64,000 bases of DNA from Atriophallophorus winterbourni. Lineage: Eukaryota; Platyhelminthes; Trematoda; Plagiorchiida; Microphallidae. A model generated the notes under the pieces. The model saw only the letters and a list, made by a program, of their open reading frames with translations. It was not told the DNA's origin and did no database searches. The stretch covers positions 10,795 through 74,794 of the forward strand of contig JACCGJ010000328.1 in assembly GCA_013407085.1 (NCBI GenBank), in the 5' to 3' direction. The position numbers were made by a program, and so were the translations under genes. Each line of letters begins with the position of its first letter. Within the stretch, counting starts at the first letter, position 1. This document shows positions 1-10,925 of this stretch, piece after piece.

Positions 1-1708
1 ATTTTACCTGATAATGCATTTTCAGGGTTTCGCACCGTGATATATTGTACTTTATTTTGGATATTTTTTTGTCCCAGCACTTTTTCCTGTTTGGTCTCAT
101 GCACTCGAATGCTGTTGTTGGTGTTTGGGTTAACACGACTTCGGTAGGTGATGCAGCCTTTTGGGTTGGGTGCTATCCGGTAGACCAGCAAAAACTCCTG
201 CAAGGTTACGTCCTAACATCATTGAGCAAGTTTGTACGAATACTGTAACCAAAGGGTCCTGCTGCTGTCAGCCTGCTTATTCTGTTGTTGGCAGCTTTGT
301 CGGGGCTTAACCAATATTTATTTTTGTGTATAATGTGACATGTTTGTGCTCCGCACCGAAACGCCACATCGTGCCGCTTATGAATTTGCGTTTTATCCCA
401 CGAAAGCTTGTGTACCATTTTAAAACAAATGTTTTACTGGCATGTGATGCAAACTGATTCAGAGTCTCGCATGGTGTGCTCTAGATGCTCTCGAACTCCT
501 CAACGATAATTTACAATCCCGAGTCATCTTTGTTTCGCTGGTTTCAATATTTATTATTATCATTTTGGTGACACGCCATTCGTCGTTGCTATCGAGGCTC
601 TCTTCATTAAACTGCCACACAACTTGAACTATCGTCAATAAAGTTAGTATCCACTAGCCGTACTTTGTTTCACTAGTCCCATCATCCCCAACAGTTCTAT
701 CAGCTTGTGTTTTGACGCCGTTTAATAAAATGGTGATGAGGGTTATCTGATCATCGCATCAAAGATTCCCTTCCCCGTGATACTTCGTTGACCAAAATAG
801 ATGAGCCGCTAATCCGTCCACATGGTCATCAACCAAAATGAACCATCCTGACCACAAGCAGCTTGCTAATGGATCATCAACTACCCTATTGTATTTCTTC
901 TCATTGCCCAGCTCTCACTTTAGCATTTTTCTACTACGTAAATGACAGATAGGACTTAATCTTCTGAAGTTGTGCGCACACAAAAAGTCATGCATAATTG
1001 TAGGTTTGTAAATGTTGCGTCATCTCTATTCGCTCAGTCGTTGGTGATCCATGGCTCACTCTGATTGATCTTTTATAACCGCGTCTGTTCTCTGCACGGA
1101 TGTGCAATCGTACAGTACTTATGTGCTGTGCAGCTAACAGGGTGCTAGATTGATTGGCCATTGGTAGTGAGTTGCATGCTGAAACCCACTGAAGTCTCAC
1201 TACCATCTCTATTCCCCCCCTCATATCCGTCTAGACCTGGGCAACCTGACAGTATCTTCTCCCACGTGCAGTCTCTGACTGTACGGCACTTTGCCTGGAT
1301 CAGGCTTGTGCTTTCACACCATACCATACCTGGTCTCTTAACTATCCACATTCGCTCTCACATCATATCTTGGTAGACCGCACTCTCATAATTTTTTCCG
1401 TTATTTTCCAGATTTTATCCTCGTGCCTGGCCTTTTTTATCCGTTACCCCGTTGCGTGGATGTTTTATGGAGAACCCTCGCACTAATCTGTGTGAACACT
1501 TATGCCTCATTGTTGCTCTTTGTATACACACACACACACAACCAATGCTGTTCATTTCGCTAGTTGTACTGCATGTAATTTAACGTATTTCCAGCTGGAT
1601 TGTGGAAATGTATAATCCTCACTGTCTATGCGTTCGCATGCATACTTTGTTTTCGGGTATTTGGGTCAATAACAGCTTCGGAATCAGGTGATCAACTCTG
1701 TAGATTAT
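1..1708. other. Non-coding, unassigned
   Basis: No exon or known repeat recognised. It is slightly less AT-rich than the window average and looks like old transposon sequence (for example GTCAATAAAGTTAG near 635), but nothing could be assigned. The short open frames at 45-248, 1145-1351 and 1161-1376 have no recognisable content. Confidence 0.5.
1525..1541. repeat. (CA)n microsatellite
   Basis: Eight CA steps after TATA. Confidence 0.85.
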
Positions 1709-1895
1709 GAGGTCACAAGTCAAGGCCATTTTTGACTTGATTGGTACACGTTAACTTGGTTAGAATTCGCGAACACATCAGAAGCCGATACTTCCGGTTG
1801 TTGTTTGTGAGATCGCAAGCCAAGTCATTTTTCGGTTATCGGTATCAAGAATCACTCGATAGAATTCACAAGAACATCAGGAGCTCCGTTGTCTG
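1709..1895. repeat. Imperfect tandem repeat, period 100 bp
   Basis: GAGGTCACAAGTCAAGGCCATTTT at 1709 corresponds to GAGATCGCAAGCCAAGTCATTTTT at 1809 in broken form, and AGAATTC plus ACATCAG recur at the same 100-bp offset. Confidence 0.6.
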
Positions 1896-3057
1896 ATGCT
1901 GATCCTTCATGTTACTGTACAACTACAACAAGCGTAGGAATTCACAGCGTACTAGAACGAATTTGTACCGAAAAAAGCAACTTTTTGCGCTATAGGCTGT
2001 AACTGGAAGATCGTAGCTCTCAAGAAAACCTTGAGGCAATCCGCGCTTGGGGGAGGGCGTTCGTTCTTGGTCTGATGATTGTTTGAACAAAATAAGAATA
2101 GAGAAACTGTGCAACCAAACTTAAAATGTGTATTTGTTTAACTATTTTCGTGGGATTATCATACAAGAATGGTTTTACTGGGAACAAGAGAGTTTTGCCC
2201 ATGGTTATTTTGAAGTGCACTGCCAATCATATTAGAATACTCAATCCGTTCTAAAAGTTTGATTTTTATTATTTGGATTAACCCTATTTTCCCTGTACCG
2301 AAACGAATTTAATGGGCAATAGTAGGAAAGCAAATGGCAAAGAATTAACCGTAAAGTGGTTTTGTAATTGTGCGCCGCATAGGTTTTCAATTGTGACGAC
2401 GTTTTCAATAGCATGATCTATGCCGAATCAGCCGCTAATGGGCTAAAGTTGTAAATTTATTAATTTGATAATAGCTCTTATTGTATAACACTAGGTAATT
2501 CCTTCTTTAGATGAAACTACTTGCATCCGATAGGGATTCTATCCAATAACCAGTGTGAGATAATATCCGGTTATTTTTATTAGATGAAACTACTTATATA
2601 CACTCAGTAGTTATTTTAGTGTACATTGGTTTATCAATTCGTTTTAGACTTATTCGCGGTTGTGGGCTCTTCATCTTTAACCAATGGAGGCATGTGAGTT
2701 AGGTCCAATGAGTCTTAAAGCGGTGTTAAACAGTGTTTAACTTTGCTATTTTTAACTGATGATAGTACAACATACAATAACATCACACCAACTTCGGGTC
2801 TCGTGTTGAACGCTTCTATACGACAGGTTTTGCAATCACTTCCACTCTAGTATACTTAACATCTCACGAATCTGAATTCGAGACAATCGACTTCGGCATT
2901 CCATCCACTGAAATATTCAAGGATCATCTGTTGCATATTTTTATCCTAGCGTTACTATTTAGATTCTACTATCAATTCGTCTATTAGCGCAGAAAACAAT
3001 ACTCCTCGGAAAATACCGAATGTTGACAGTAAATTTATGAGGTAAACATGTCAATCA
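1896..3057. other. Non-coding, downstream of the C-type-lectin-like gene
   Basis: Presumed 3' flank. TAGATGAAACTACTT occurs twice (about 2509 and 2581, 72 bp apart). AATAAA on the minus strand occurs near 2457 and 2576, possible but distant poly(A) signals. Nothing else seen. Confidence 0.5.
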
Positions 3058-3813
3058 TTATTCATTGTCTTCATCTTCCGTTTCTGTATTTTCTTCTTCG
3101 GGAGCTTCGCTAGGTTCTGTCTCATTCGGAACAGCGGTATCCGTAATTGGTTGTGGCGAAGTTACCGGCATTTCTGTTGTCATTGTTTCGTGTTCTCCAG
3201 AGTCATTTCGGACTGCCTGTGTTGTGGGCGCCGTAGTTTCTGGGCTCGAGGTTGTTGTTTGTTCCTCAGCTTGAAGCAAATTCGATGCTTTTCCAGCTAC
3301 CGCCGTGCTGGTTGTTATTTGTGCGGTCGTGGTTTCTGTTTGCACACTAGATGTCGAAGTAGCCGGAGTGGTAGTTACCTCTTCATGGTCCATGGTGTTT
3401 AGCATTAGTTTACCCGAGGCCTCCGATTTCGCAGATTTGGATTGCTCATCCTTTGTGGAATTTGAAGTTTGGTTCTGTGATTGATCGATGTTTGCTTGGT
3501 TGGAGAAACGTAATCGTTTAGGTGTCACCAAACACGCGTAGGGTAGTTTGTCCGAACAGTCTCTTGCTTGCCACGAGTTGTCCAACAAATTTAATGCGAG
3601 GCAGTAGATGTAACTTTCCTTCAGCTGCAATTTATCTTCGTTCGTCATGCCCAGCACGCTCAAATCAGCACTTCGACCGTCTGTCCACGAGAGCAAAATA
3701 TGATCGGTGAATGAGTTATCGTGCATGCTGTGTCGTCGATAGCGGACAATTTTCCCACCAGTCCAGAAAGCGCCATCGGGTAGCGGATGCAGCAATCGCG
3801 ACAGAGCTATAAC
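3058..3813 (-). CDS. C-type-lectin-like secreted protein, exon 2 (last exon)
   Basis: This exon encodes residues 136-386 of a predicted secreted protein of 386 residues; exon 1 is at 5159-5563. It opens after a clean acceptor (TTTTCAG, AG at 3814-3815) in phase 0, matching the phase-0 donor of exon 1. It carries the second half of the C-type-lectin-like domain: FWTGG at residues 151-155, SWTDG at 177-181, and Cys206, Cys221 and Cys229, which with Cys91 of exon 1 give the usual two-disulfide pattern. The sugar and calcium motifs (EPN or QPD, and WND) are absent; the WND position reads WQA. Classical calcium-dependent sugar binding is therefore doubtful. Residues from about 236 form a Thr/Ser/Pro-rich tail ending in a Glu/Asp-rich stretch, like an O-glycosylated stalk, with no membrane segment. 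Fold confidence is high; ligand and role are unknown. Confidence 0.85.
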   Translation of the reverse strand, partial: VIALSRLLHPLPDGAFWTGGKIVRYRRHSMHDNSFTDHILLSWTDGRSADLSVLGMTNEDKLQLKESYIYCLALNLLDNSWQARDCSDKLPYACLVTPKRLRFSNQANIDQSQNQTSNSTKDEQSKSAKSEASGKLMLNTMDHEEVTTTPATSTSSVQTETTTAQITTSTAVAGKASNLLQAEEQTTTSSPETTAPTTQAVRNDSGEHETMTTEMPVTSPQPITDTAVPNETEPSEAPEEENTETEDEDNE

Positions 3814-5158
3814 CTGAAAATTAATTTACTTCTTTGAAGTCCATCACATGCGTAACGATTTTAAATCAGTTTTTGATCGAGAATTCTAGAAAGTGCGTTG
3901 TTTGGGAAGTTGGACTAAACTGGTGGAACTCATACCATGAAAAATGCCTCGGAAAATATAAAATTGCCTAGTTTAATCTGGAATGTATTTGAATACAAAT
4001 CGAGAAATTTCGCGTATGGTTCTGTTAGTTTTCGTTGAGAATCAGCATTAGCTTAAAAAGAATTATGATTACTCATCTAATCACTCCGTTGCTTCAATCA
4101 ATTTTATGCGAGCTTAAAAAACTGGATCGAGATTTGCACTCCTCTGCTCAACAAAATCGATTTTTTGACGCAGTCGCACTCTGGTACAAAAGTTAACGTA
4201 GGTTGGTGCCTTTCACAAAGAATAAACTCGGTTGTCTTTGCACTCGGCGTTTCATATCTGCGTAGTTGGATGGCAATCGATAACAGCAACTGCACGAACC
4301 AAAGTTCCTACTCTAAAACCCTATCTGCTAAAGACATTTCACAAGCTGAATAGTGCACTCTAAGTCTGTGGGTCCTCGGTTATAGCTATGTTGTATACAC
4401 GTGTTGCAATAATAGAGTTCCAATTAAATCTCAGAACTACTTCTTCGTCAGCTAATAATTCAGCAGTGATAACCTCAATTTATCAATCAATCAGGCAATA
4501 AGAAGCACCTGTAAATTGTTGGAAAGATCACTGAGCATTTTGATTAAGTTGTTATGCCATTAAAAGGTAAATACAAAATTACCGAAAAGCATGAATACTC
4601 CATAGTTATCAGCGCTTCTAGATTCAAGTGCCACTCATGCAAACTGGCTGTTAATATTTTTATATTTCACCAAGCTTTCTCGACAATCGTTTTTCTTGAA
4701 AAAGAATAAGATAATTTGCAAAACTCCAGTAAAACAAAAATTCGTATTTGCATTTTCCTCTCACTGTCTCAAGTTCGATCCCATTTACATGTGAACGAAC
4801 AGGTTGGTCTTGCCAACCTTATCCGACAGTGTCTTATAAACATAACTTTTTAAGCGTAAATTTTTTGGAAAAGTGTGCTCTGATAAACAATGAACCATTT
4901 TGACTATATCACGGTATATCCTTCAATCAACGAGAAGTAATAACTCTCTTAATCTAGCATATGAAATGCACTCAATGCTTCGAACTGTGTGACAAAAACA
5001 GATAGTGGACGTTTACATTGGTTTGACCTGTTGACTCAGATTCGTAGTGTGGATCGTTAACTCAAAGTTTCCTTGTGCTATTCCTCTCCAATTACTTTCA
5101 AATTGTAAATTTAAGTACACCAAGTGTATGTTTAACAAAAAGTGGGTAAATTTCTTAC
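3814..5158 (-). other. Intron of the C-type-lectin-like gene
   Basis: Single 1345-bp GT-AG intron, phase 0. It contains a decayed fragment of the hammerhead retroposon family at about 4755-4850. Two open frames inside it (4104-4295 minus, 4165-4353 plus) lack splice signals that would fit the gene. Confidence 0.75.
4755..4850 (+). repeat. Hammerhead retroposon family A, remnant without ribozyme
   Basis: Matches the family over CACTGTCTCAAG, a B-box-like GTTCGATCC (about 4771-4779), ACAGGTTGGTCTTGCCAACC and the following CAGTG step. The ribozyme end is missing. It lies in the intron of the C-type-lectin-like gene. Confidence 0.6.
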
Positions 5159-5563
5159 TTCGTAGCTTGAACCAACAGAAATCAGATGCCCTTCCAAGGG
5201 ATTTTCCTTTTCTTTGCCAATATTTCTTTGGGAGACGCCTCTGCGCATGGTCTTGGCAAAATTAGTCGGGTTGATTTGGGCAATGCGATGGCATGAAGTT
5301 TCAGCTTCCTCCGCCGTCACACCCCACTGGTCACTTCCTTCCACGTGGGTGGTGGCAAGAATTACACGTCCCCGTTGGCGAGGGCCCATCGGTACAACAT
5401 GAACGTCTTGTCGGAGCAGCTTCGTATCATCATCATTCGTCGTCGTTGTTGCGGGAGTCGTTGTTGTTACATTCTCGGCAGGTGCGCTCGTTGTAGCGTT
5501 CTCAACAGGTTGCGCAGACGCGTAAGTGCAAAGCAATAGCAAAAGTAGCTCAAGCGTTTTCAT
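5159..5563 (-). CDS. C-type-lectin-like secreted protein, exon 1 (signal peptide, Thr-rich linker, start of domain)
   Basis: The start is the ATG at 5561-5563 (read on the minus strand), chosen because a classical signal peptide follows directly: Lys, a run of Leu, then a likely cut after Ala-Ser-Ala at residue 17. Residues 24-42 are rich in Thr and Ala with NAT and NVT glycosylation sites. The C-type-lectin-like domain starts near residue 75; it has Cys91 in the first helix and the family pattern GHLxSxxSxxE at residues 125-135. The exon ends exactly after a GAA codon on a strong donor (GTAAGA starting at 5158) in phase 0. Joining to 3813 restores an uninterrupted reading frame through the domain core. 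The 405-bp exon gives 135 residues. The predicted product is secreted, perhaps at a surface or in excretory products; that location is inference. Confidence 0.85.
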
Positions 5564-6534
5564 TTCCAGTGCAGCGCAAGTTTCAATCTATCCTCGTGTT
5601 AATCTTGAACAAATATTACCACTGGTATTTCGTTTCGTCCAATCAGCGATGTACGGTTGATTACTGCGCATTTGAAAATCGATGACGTAAATAGTCATCA
5701 TTCATCACTCGCGGAACCCATGATCGTTGACACTATTGCGGTGCAGCTAAACTACCGAATTAATTCGTTTGTGAATTCTAAAACGCGAGCACTTTCTAGC
5801 GATGTATTTAAATGCGGCCGAACGAAACCTCAACTATGTGACTTCTTCATTTGTACACGGAAAGATTATTTTCATTTAACCTTGAAATGCGATTCGCTAT
5901 AACTAGTTCAATGATTTTAACGGTGTTATGCAAGTCTCCAAGAAAAGTAGCACAATAGTGTAAATAAGTTTAGAAAGATTTGGAAATTTTTTGATTTGAA
6001 CAGGTTATCCTTGAAAGTCTCAAAATTTCTTAGATAGATTTCTCAGATTGAGAAGAAGAAGAAGAAATATACGGATTTCTTCGAAAATGTATGAAATTTA
6101 AACTTCAAACCAGTGTTGAATAAAGCACAACGAATACAAGCTACAGCTACAGATAAAATAAAAAAATATTCGCAGAAAATGTTATATCAACGAGATAAAT
6201 TCCATCGTAATTGTTTAATAAGCAGTTCTCTTTGATAAAGGTATCGTGAGGCAAATGGGATAAACGACCTCCGATATGAAGACCTTCTAGAAAGCAGTAT
6301 GATGTGTTTTGAAGGAGTCTTTGAGAAAGATTGAATTTTAAGGAGATCTTCATGTAGTGGATAGGAATTATCATTGAGGATAGTATTGATGAGCAAGTAT
6401 TTATGATCGCGAGAGGAAAAATGTTATGTTATAAATTTTTAAATAATGTCAACATAGGAAATAAAGCTTGCACGTGGAATAATACTGAAGCAACGTTTGT
6501 GTAACACATATTCTTTTTGAAAGAAGTGCGGGTA
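5564..6534. other. Non-coding, presumed upstream region of the C-type-lectin-like gene
   Basis: The promoter should lie here. A TTTAAAT-like element on the minus strand near 5807 is the only weak candidate. No other feature apart from the GAA run. Confidence 0.4.
6050..6066. repeat. (GAA)n microsatellite
   Basis: Short AGA/GAA run upstream of the CR1-like fragments. Confidence 0.8.
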
Positions 6535-7010
6535 AAATTGCCTCAATCGCTTCGACTCTTGCTACCGCCGTCTTAGAGGCGACTTGTTTCTTATGTTCAA
6601 CATACTGCATACCCCTAACCATCCCCTGAATCAACTATTCACACCACTACTGCCACGAACAAGCCGGAGTCATAACCACGCAGTACTTATTTCCGACTCG
6701 AGGCTGAACTGTCGAAGGTATTTTTATTCTGTACGTGTATGTTTTACTTGGAACTCCCTACCCCGTAATGCTGCACATTCACCCAACTTGGATAAATTCA
6801 AATTGAACTTGGACAACTTCATGTCGACCAATCCAAACATTGAACCAATATATTCTGCATATTTGAACCCATGCATCGAAGTACACTATGCATATTTACC
6901 CCATCCAACCGGTTGAAAACAATTTCTGCTCTATGTATTTTTACGTGATTCCTGAACTGATCAGTAGGCAAACAAATCCTGTTTTTACTACCTATGTTAT
7001 CGTATCGGTG
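6535..7010 (+). mobile_element. CR1-like LINE, 3' fragment (copy 1)
   Basis: Encodes, with frameshifts, the C-terminal end of a CR1/jockey-type polymerase protein: RRLRGDLFLMFNILHTPNHPL, then SRLNCRRYFYSVRVCFTWNSLPRNAA and FKLNLDNFM. The same landmarks recur in the copy immediately downstream (7060-7873), so two truncated copies lie in the same direction. Confidence 0.7.
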
Positions 7011-7059
7011 CTGAGCGCCAATTTATGCAGGTATTTGCCCATTCACGTTATTGACCGCA

Positions 7060-7873
7060 GGTCGACTTGCTTTAGCAATTACGACCGCATCCACAATAAG
7101 CAACACCCTAGGGAAGTCGAGCCACTGCAACTACGTCTATCGCAAAACATCACAAAAATTGTCACTCCTAAAGAGAATTTTCGGTAGGTTCTCAAAACAT
7201 ACAATTCCCTGCATTATAAATACGTACATCAGACCCACGATGGAATATGCAGTTCAAGCATGGTCGCCATGGCCTAAAACAAATGTTGCGACTTTGCAAC
7301 TAATATATAATCGAGCTACTAAACTTTGCATCGGACTCCGCCGGAAACCATACAATGAGCGATTCAAAACGCTAAATTTATTCGATTATCCACGCCGTCG
7401 TCTCCAGTGGGATTTGATTCTGGTTTACAATATTTTGAAAACCGAAAATCACCCTCTACAATGCTTATTGAATCTACGTAGCTCGCATAATACAAGAGCT
7501 CACACGTTTACTCTAACTGTCCCTCACTCGAGACTCAACTGCCGACGACATTTTTTGCTGTGCGAGTTTGTTTTACTTGGAACACTCTGCCAGATAATGT
7601 TGTAAACTCACCAAATCAGCAAACTTTCAAGAGAAGCCTTAATGCTTTTTTACCCTAAACCCATGCATCGAAGAAAACTATACATCCTACACCATGCATC
7701 TACATTAGTCATCCCACCAATCGACAACAATTTCTGCCCTTTGAATTTTTAATTGATTCTTGGACTGCTCAGTAAGCAAACTAATCCCATTTTTGCTTGT
7801 TATATTATTCTGTGATTTTTTGTAAAGCTATATGCTTTTTAGACTATTAAAATTGAATTGAATTGAATTGATT
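7060..7873 (+). mobile_element. CR1-like LINE, 3' fragment (copy 2) with TTGAA-repeat tail
   Basis: The frame at 7051-7605 carries TYIRPTMEYAVQAWSPW, YNRATKLCIGLRRKPYNERF and RRRLQWDLILVYNIL, typical of the region after the polymerase domain in CR1/jockey LINEs. An untranslated 3' region follows and ends in the short tandem AATTG repeat at about 7850-7871, as expected for a CR1-like 3' end. It is 5'-truncated. Confidence 0.8.
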
Positions 7874-9058
7874 TGAAAACTGATCGTTATGCGGTTTATT
7901 ACTATATACATTATCAAAACCAAAGCTACAGTTCGTCTCTACTACGCGCTAAGCCAAGGATGATTCGCGAATCTCTTGCATCACAGGGCCGCCTCATGAT
8001 ATACTTTTGTTGTTGTTCGAATCCGGTATGAATTTTCCTATAAATTTGTACTATATGAGCATCACGTAAATCCAATTCATGCTACAGCAGATGTTATTTT
8101 TTAAACTTGTCAAATGTTTACTGCCATTCCAGAGCACCAGGACTTATTGCTACTGATGTGCCTTTAACATATCTAGCATTGTTCTGATGTGATCTAAGAT
8201 TATTTGACCGTAATCTATTAATTTTATGAATGATTTTTTGATGCTTTTGGCTTATGAACCGAACAAGGCTTAAAAATAAGAATGCATTTTTTCCATTTCA
8301 TCATTGCACATGAAAGATGGATAAGGATATGGACCTAATTTGGATAAGTATATGCGACAGCCTCTACTTCGATAGGTTTCTGATATATAGCTTTATAGCT
8401 TACAATCTACATTCTGCGCGAAACAATCGAGAAGGCGAAAGTTCCCCATGCAAGATTCCCCATTTGTGCTCTTGATCCTTGAGCTTGAACCATTCAAAAT
8501 GTTTGATGAAGTGACCCAAATGCTATTTAGGCATATTCCCTATTTTGTACTATCAAACTTCCTTTGATAAGAGTTTGGCTTAAGAATCAAAATCATACCC
8601 AAACTTGCATGCAACGTATTTCGCTATCAGGAATGGCGTAACTTACTATCGACCAATTAAGAAGCAAGTATAATCTATCCCTAAAGACACCATAGTGTTC
8701 AACGCGACTGTTTCGGAATGTTGAAAAACCTGCATTTGCCACTTAAATGTTGTATATGATGCTTTCTTTTTGAAGGCCTTCTTTAGTTCATGTCTGTCAA
8801 GGATGTATATTGCAAGCGCATCATTATCAAATCACAAACGTTTTTGGTAATTAGCATTTTGGGTGATGTGAGGAGAAAATTCAAATTTTGTTTACGCTGA
8901 ATAACGTGTAAAATTGAACCACATAATTAACCAATATTTTGATTTATCTTCGTAAAAAAATTTTTTCTTGCATTACAAAATTGAATCCTCGTAGTCAAGG
9001 TCTAAGGTGAATTTGTTGTTTAAAAGGGGATAATGCATCATATTTCGATTCTTGTTTC

Positions 9059-9150
9059 TGTTTTGTTGTTGTTTTTGTTGGTTTCATGCTCCGAAACTTT
9101 TAGAATGACTAAACAGTCCGATCACGGATTGACATTCTTTCCCGCAGTTT
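9059..9150 (-). mobile_element. RTE-like LINE, short 3'-end fragment
   Basis: Matches the 3' end of the family: the (TTG)n stretch (tail on the minus strand), then GAATGACTAAACAGTCCGATC and TCCCGCAG. The rest is lost. Confidence 0.6.
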
Positions 9151-10515
9151 GATTCCACATCACAAAAACTGCCTGGTAATATTCTAATTTTCTAAGCTTT
9201 AGGGTCGATGTAGCAAAGTCACAGCGGATTAATTATCTTTGGTAACCAGTCTCAATGACCGTCAAAGACTTACTCAAATGTCCACATAGGCCCAGCAACG
9301 CGGTTCCTACAACCAGTTCTAGGCTGCACTAATTTTCATTCTAGTCTAACGATCTATGGCGCGTTAGGTCAGTGACCTTTGAAGTTATGCGCCCTTATAA
9401 ACAGCTTCTGTCTGCGCTTACAAGCCTACTTACTTGAACGTCATCCGAAGCTAACCATACTGGAATTCTACATAACAATTTCAGCGTTGTAAGATTTAAA
9501 AGTTGCACATTTTGGTTTACACGGTCATGCATTCGGTGTATACAAAATCCCGGAATTCCCGTGATAAATCAAAGATTCAATTAGAAATTAGCATAACAAA
9601 CGGGTATGCTGCCATCGAAAAACCGTAAAAATTACGTCAAAAGCTGCTCACCCTAACAATACGTTTCACAAGGTCTCTCGACACTTATACAAAGAATAAG
9701 ACTTAAAATCAAACGTCTACCAATAAGCCGCAGTTTGATATGTACAAATGGTTTTTGCAGTCTGCTAAATGCCTATCATTCCCTGAAGCTTCTACGTCGA
9801 GTTATGTTTTGAGATGTTTTCTAAAAATAGATTAGTGATTCGTGACCAATTCTTAGGCATAATAATGATGGCTGTTAACTAATTGCACCGTCCGAGACAG
9901 ATGATACGCAAATTTTGCACATTTGTTAAAAAAAAACTGCACAATCGCGAAAGTGATGTTTTGATGTAAACGCATTTGGCTGTCCCATTCCTCATTTTTT
10001 CAGGTTTTAATGAGCCAAAATTTCAATAAACTATTTTTAGTCGGTAAATTGAAAGATGGATAATATCTTGAGATAAAACATTCTTTATTTTATTTCTGAA
10101 AATGCGTTTTAAATGAAAGTGATACAATAAAAAGGGTTAAGTGATACGGTGCTGTGGAAATTTCCAGAATGTTCAAAGAGGATCATTTTAGACGTAAGAC
10201 AATGTACCCTTCAATTTATTCTAAGAAAATGTATTTTGTGCGCATTTTGTTTTCCTAGTTACCATAATGTATATAATGGTGGTCACACTAGAAAAAACGC
10301 ACAGAAATTAAAGGCCAAAAAAAGGTATTTACAATTTAACTTTGAACTCGCCTACGCTATTCGGCACTCTGCTGTGTCGGTGGTATATGTGATGCCAAAA
10401 CGGGATGTTTAAGCCTAAACTAGTTTGCATATCTGATTTCATTTCTGCTTAGCGGTAACTATAGTTACCGAGTTATAAAAGGTCTCATATAAATCATAAA
10501 ATACATGGCATACTA

Positions 10516-10713
10516 AACAAGTTGCGCTTGTATGCCACTGTTGGGTAAGGTTGGTACGACCAACCTGTTCAATCACATGAGCTCACATCATGTAGATTGG
10601 GTTTGAACCCATGACCATGAACAAAAATGCCCATTTGCAAGCATTTCTGTCACACACGCGCCCCTCGACCAGTTTCGTGCTGTTTGCACTCATCAGGTAG
10701 GGTCAGAAGGATC
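10516..10713 (-). mobile_element. Hammerhead retroposon family A, minus copy with ribozyme
   Basis: The copy starts at AAACAAGTTGCGCTTG and reads through the conserved block GGTTGGTACGACCAACC. It has a B-box-like GGTTCAAACCC on the minus strand (around 10603-10616) and a ribozyme core: CTGATGA at 10690-10696, stem II GTGC/GCAC with loop AAACA, GAAA at 10673-10676 and CTGGTC at 10667-10672. The core is intact; stem III has one G-U in place of a G-C. At about 10714 it abuts a copy in the opposite direction. Confidence 0.8.
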
Positions 10714-10925
10714 AGTCTACATGAGTGTGAGCTCATGTGATTGAATGGGATGGTCGTACCAACCTTACATAAATGGAGCATACAAAAGCAACTTGTTCAC
10801 TATTTTTCCACTGTTTCAAGCGCATGTAGTTCCTGATCATACTGTCACTACATTATGAGTGCAAACAGCATGAATCCCGTAGTGGGGTGCGTGTGTGTGA
10901 TGGAAATGCATGCAAATGAACTTTT
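10714..10925 (+). mobile_element. Hammerhead retroposon family A, plus copy with damaged ribozyme
   Basis: Same family as the adjoining minus copy, in inverted arrangement: GGTCGTACCAACC at about 10752, CACTGTTTCAAGCGCATG at about 10809, then the ribozyme region 10851-10882. The core reads TTATGA instead of CTGATGA and GAATCCCGT instead of GAAACCGGT, so cleavage activity is unlikely. The trailing GATGGAAATGCATGCAAATG is typical of the family. Confidence 0.75.

Noticed and set aside
2756..2775. CTGATGA on the plus strand
   Set aside because: No pairing stem II and no GAAA follow at hammerhead distance.
3065..3402. Open plus-strand frames rich in Ser, Val and Cys
   Set aside because: They are antisense shadows of the Thr/Ser-rich tail of the C-type-lectin-like gene.
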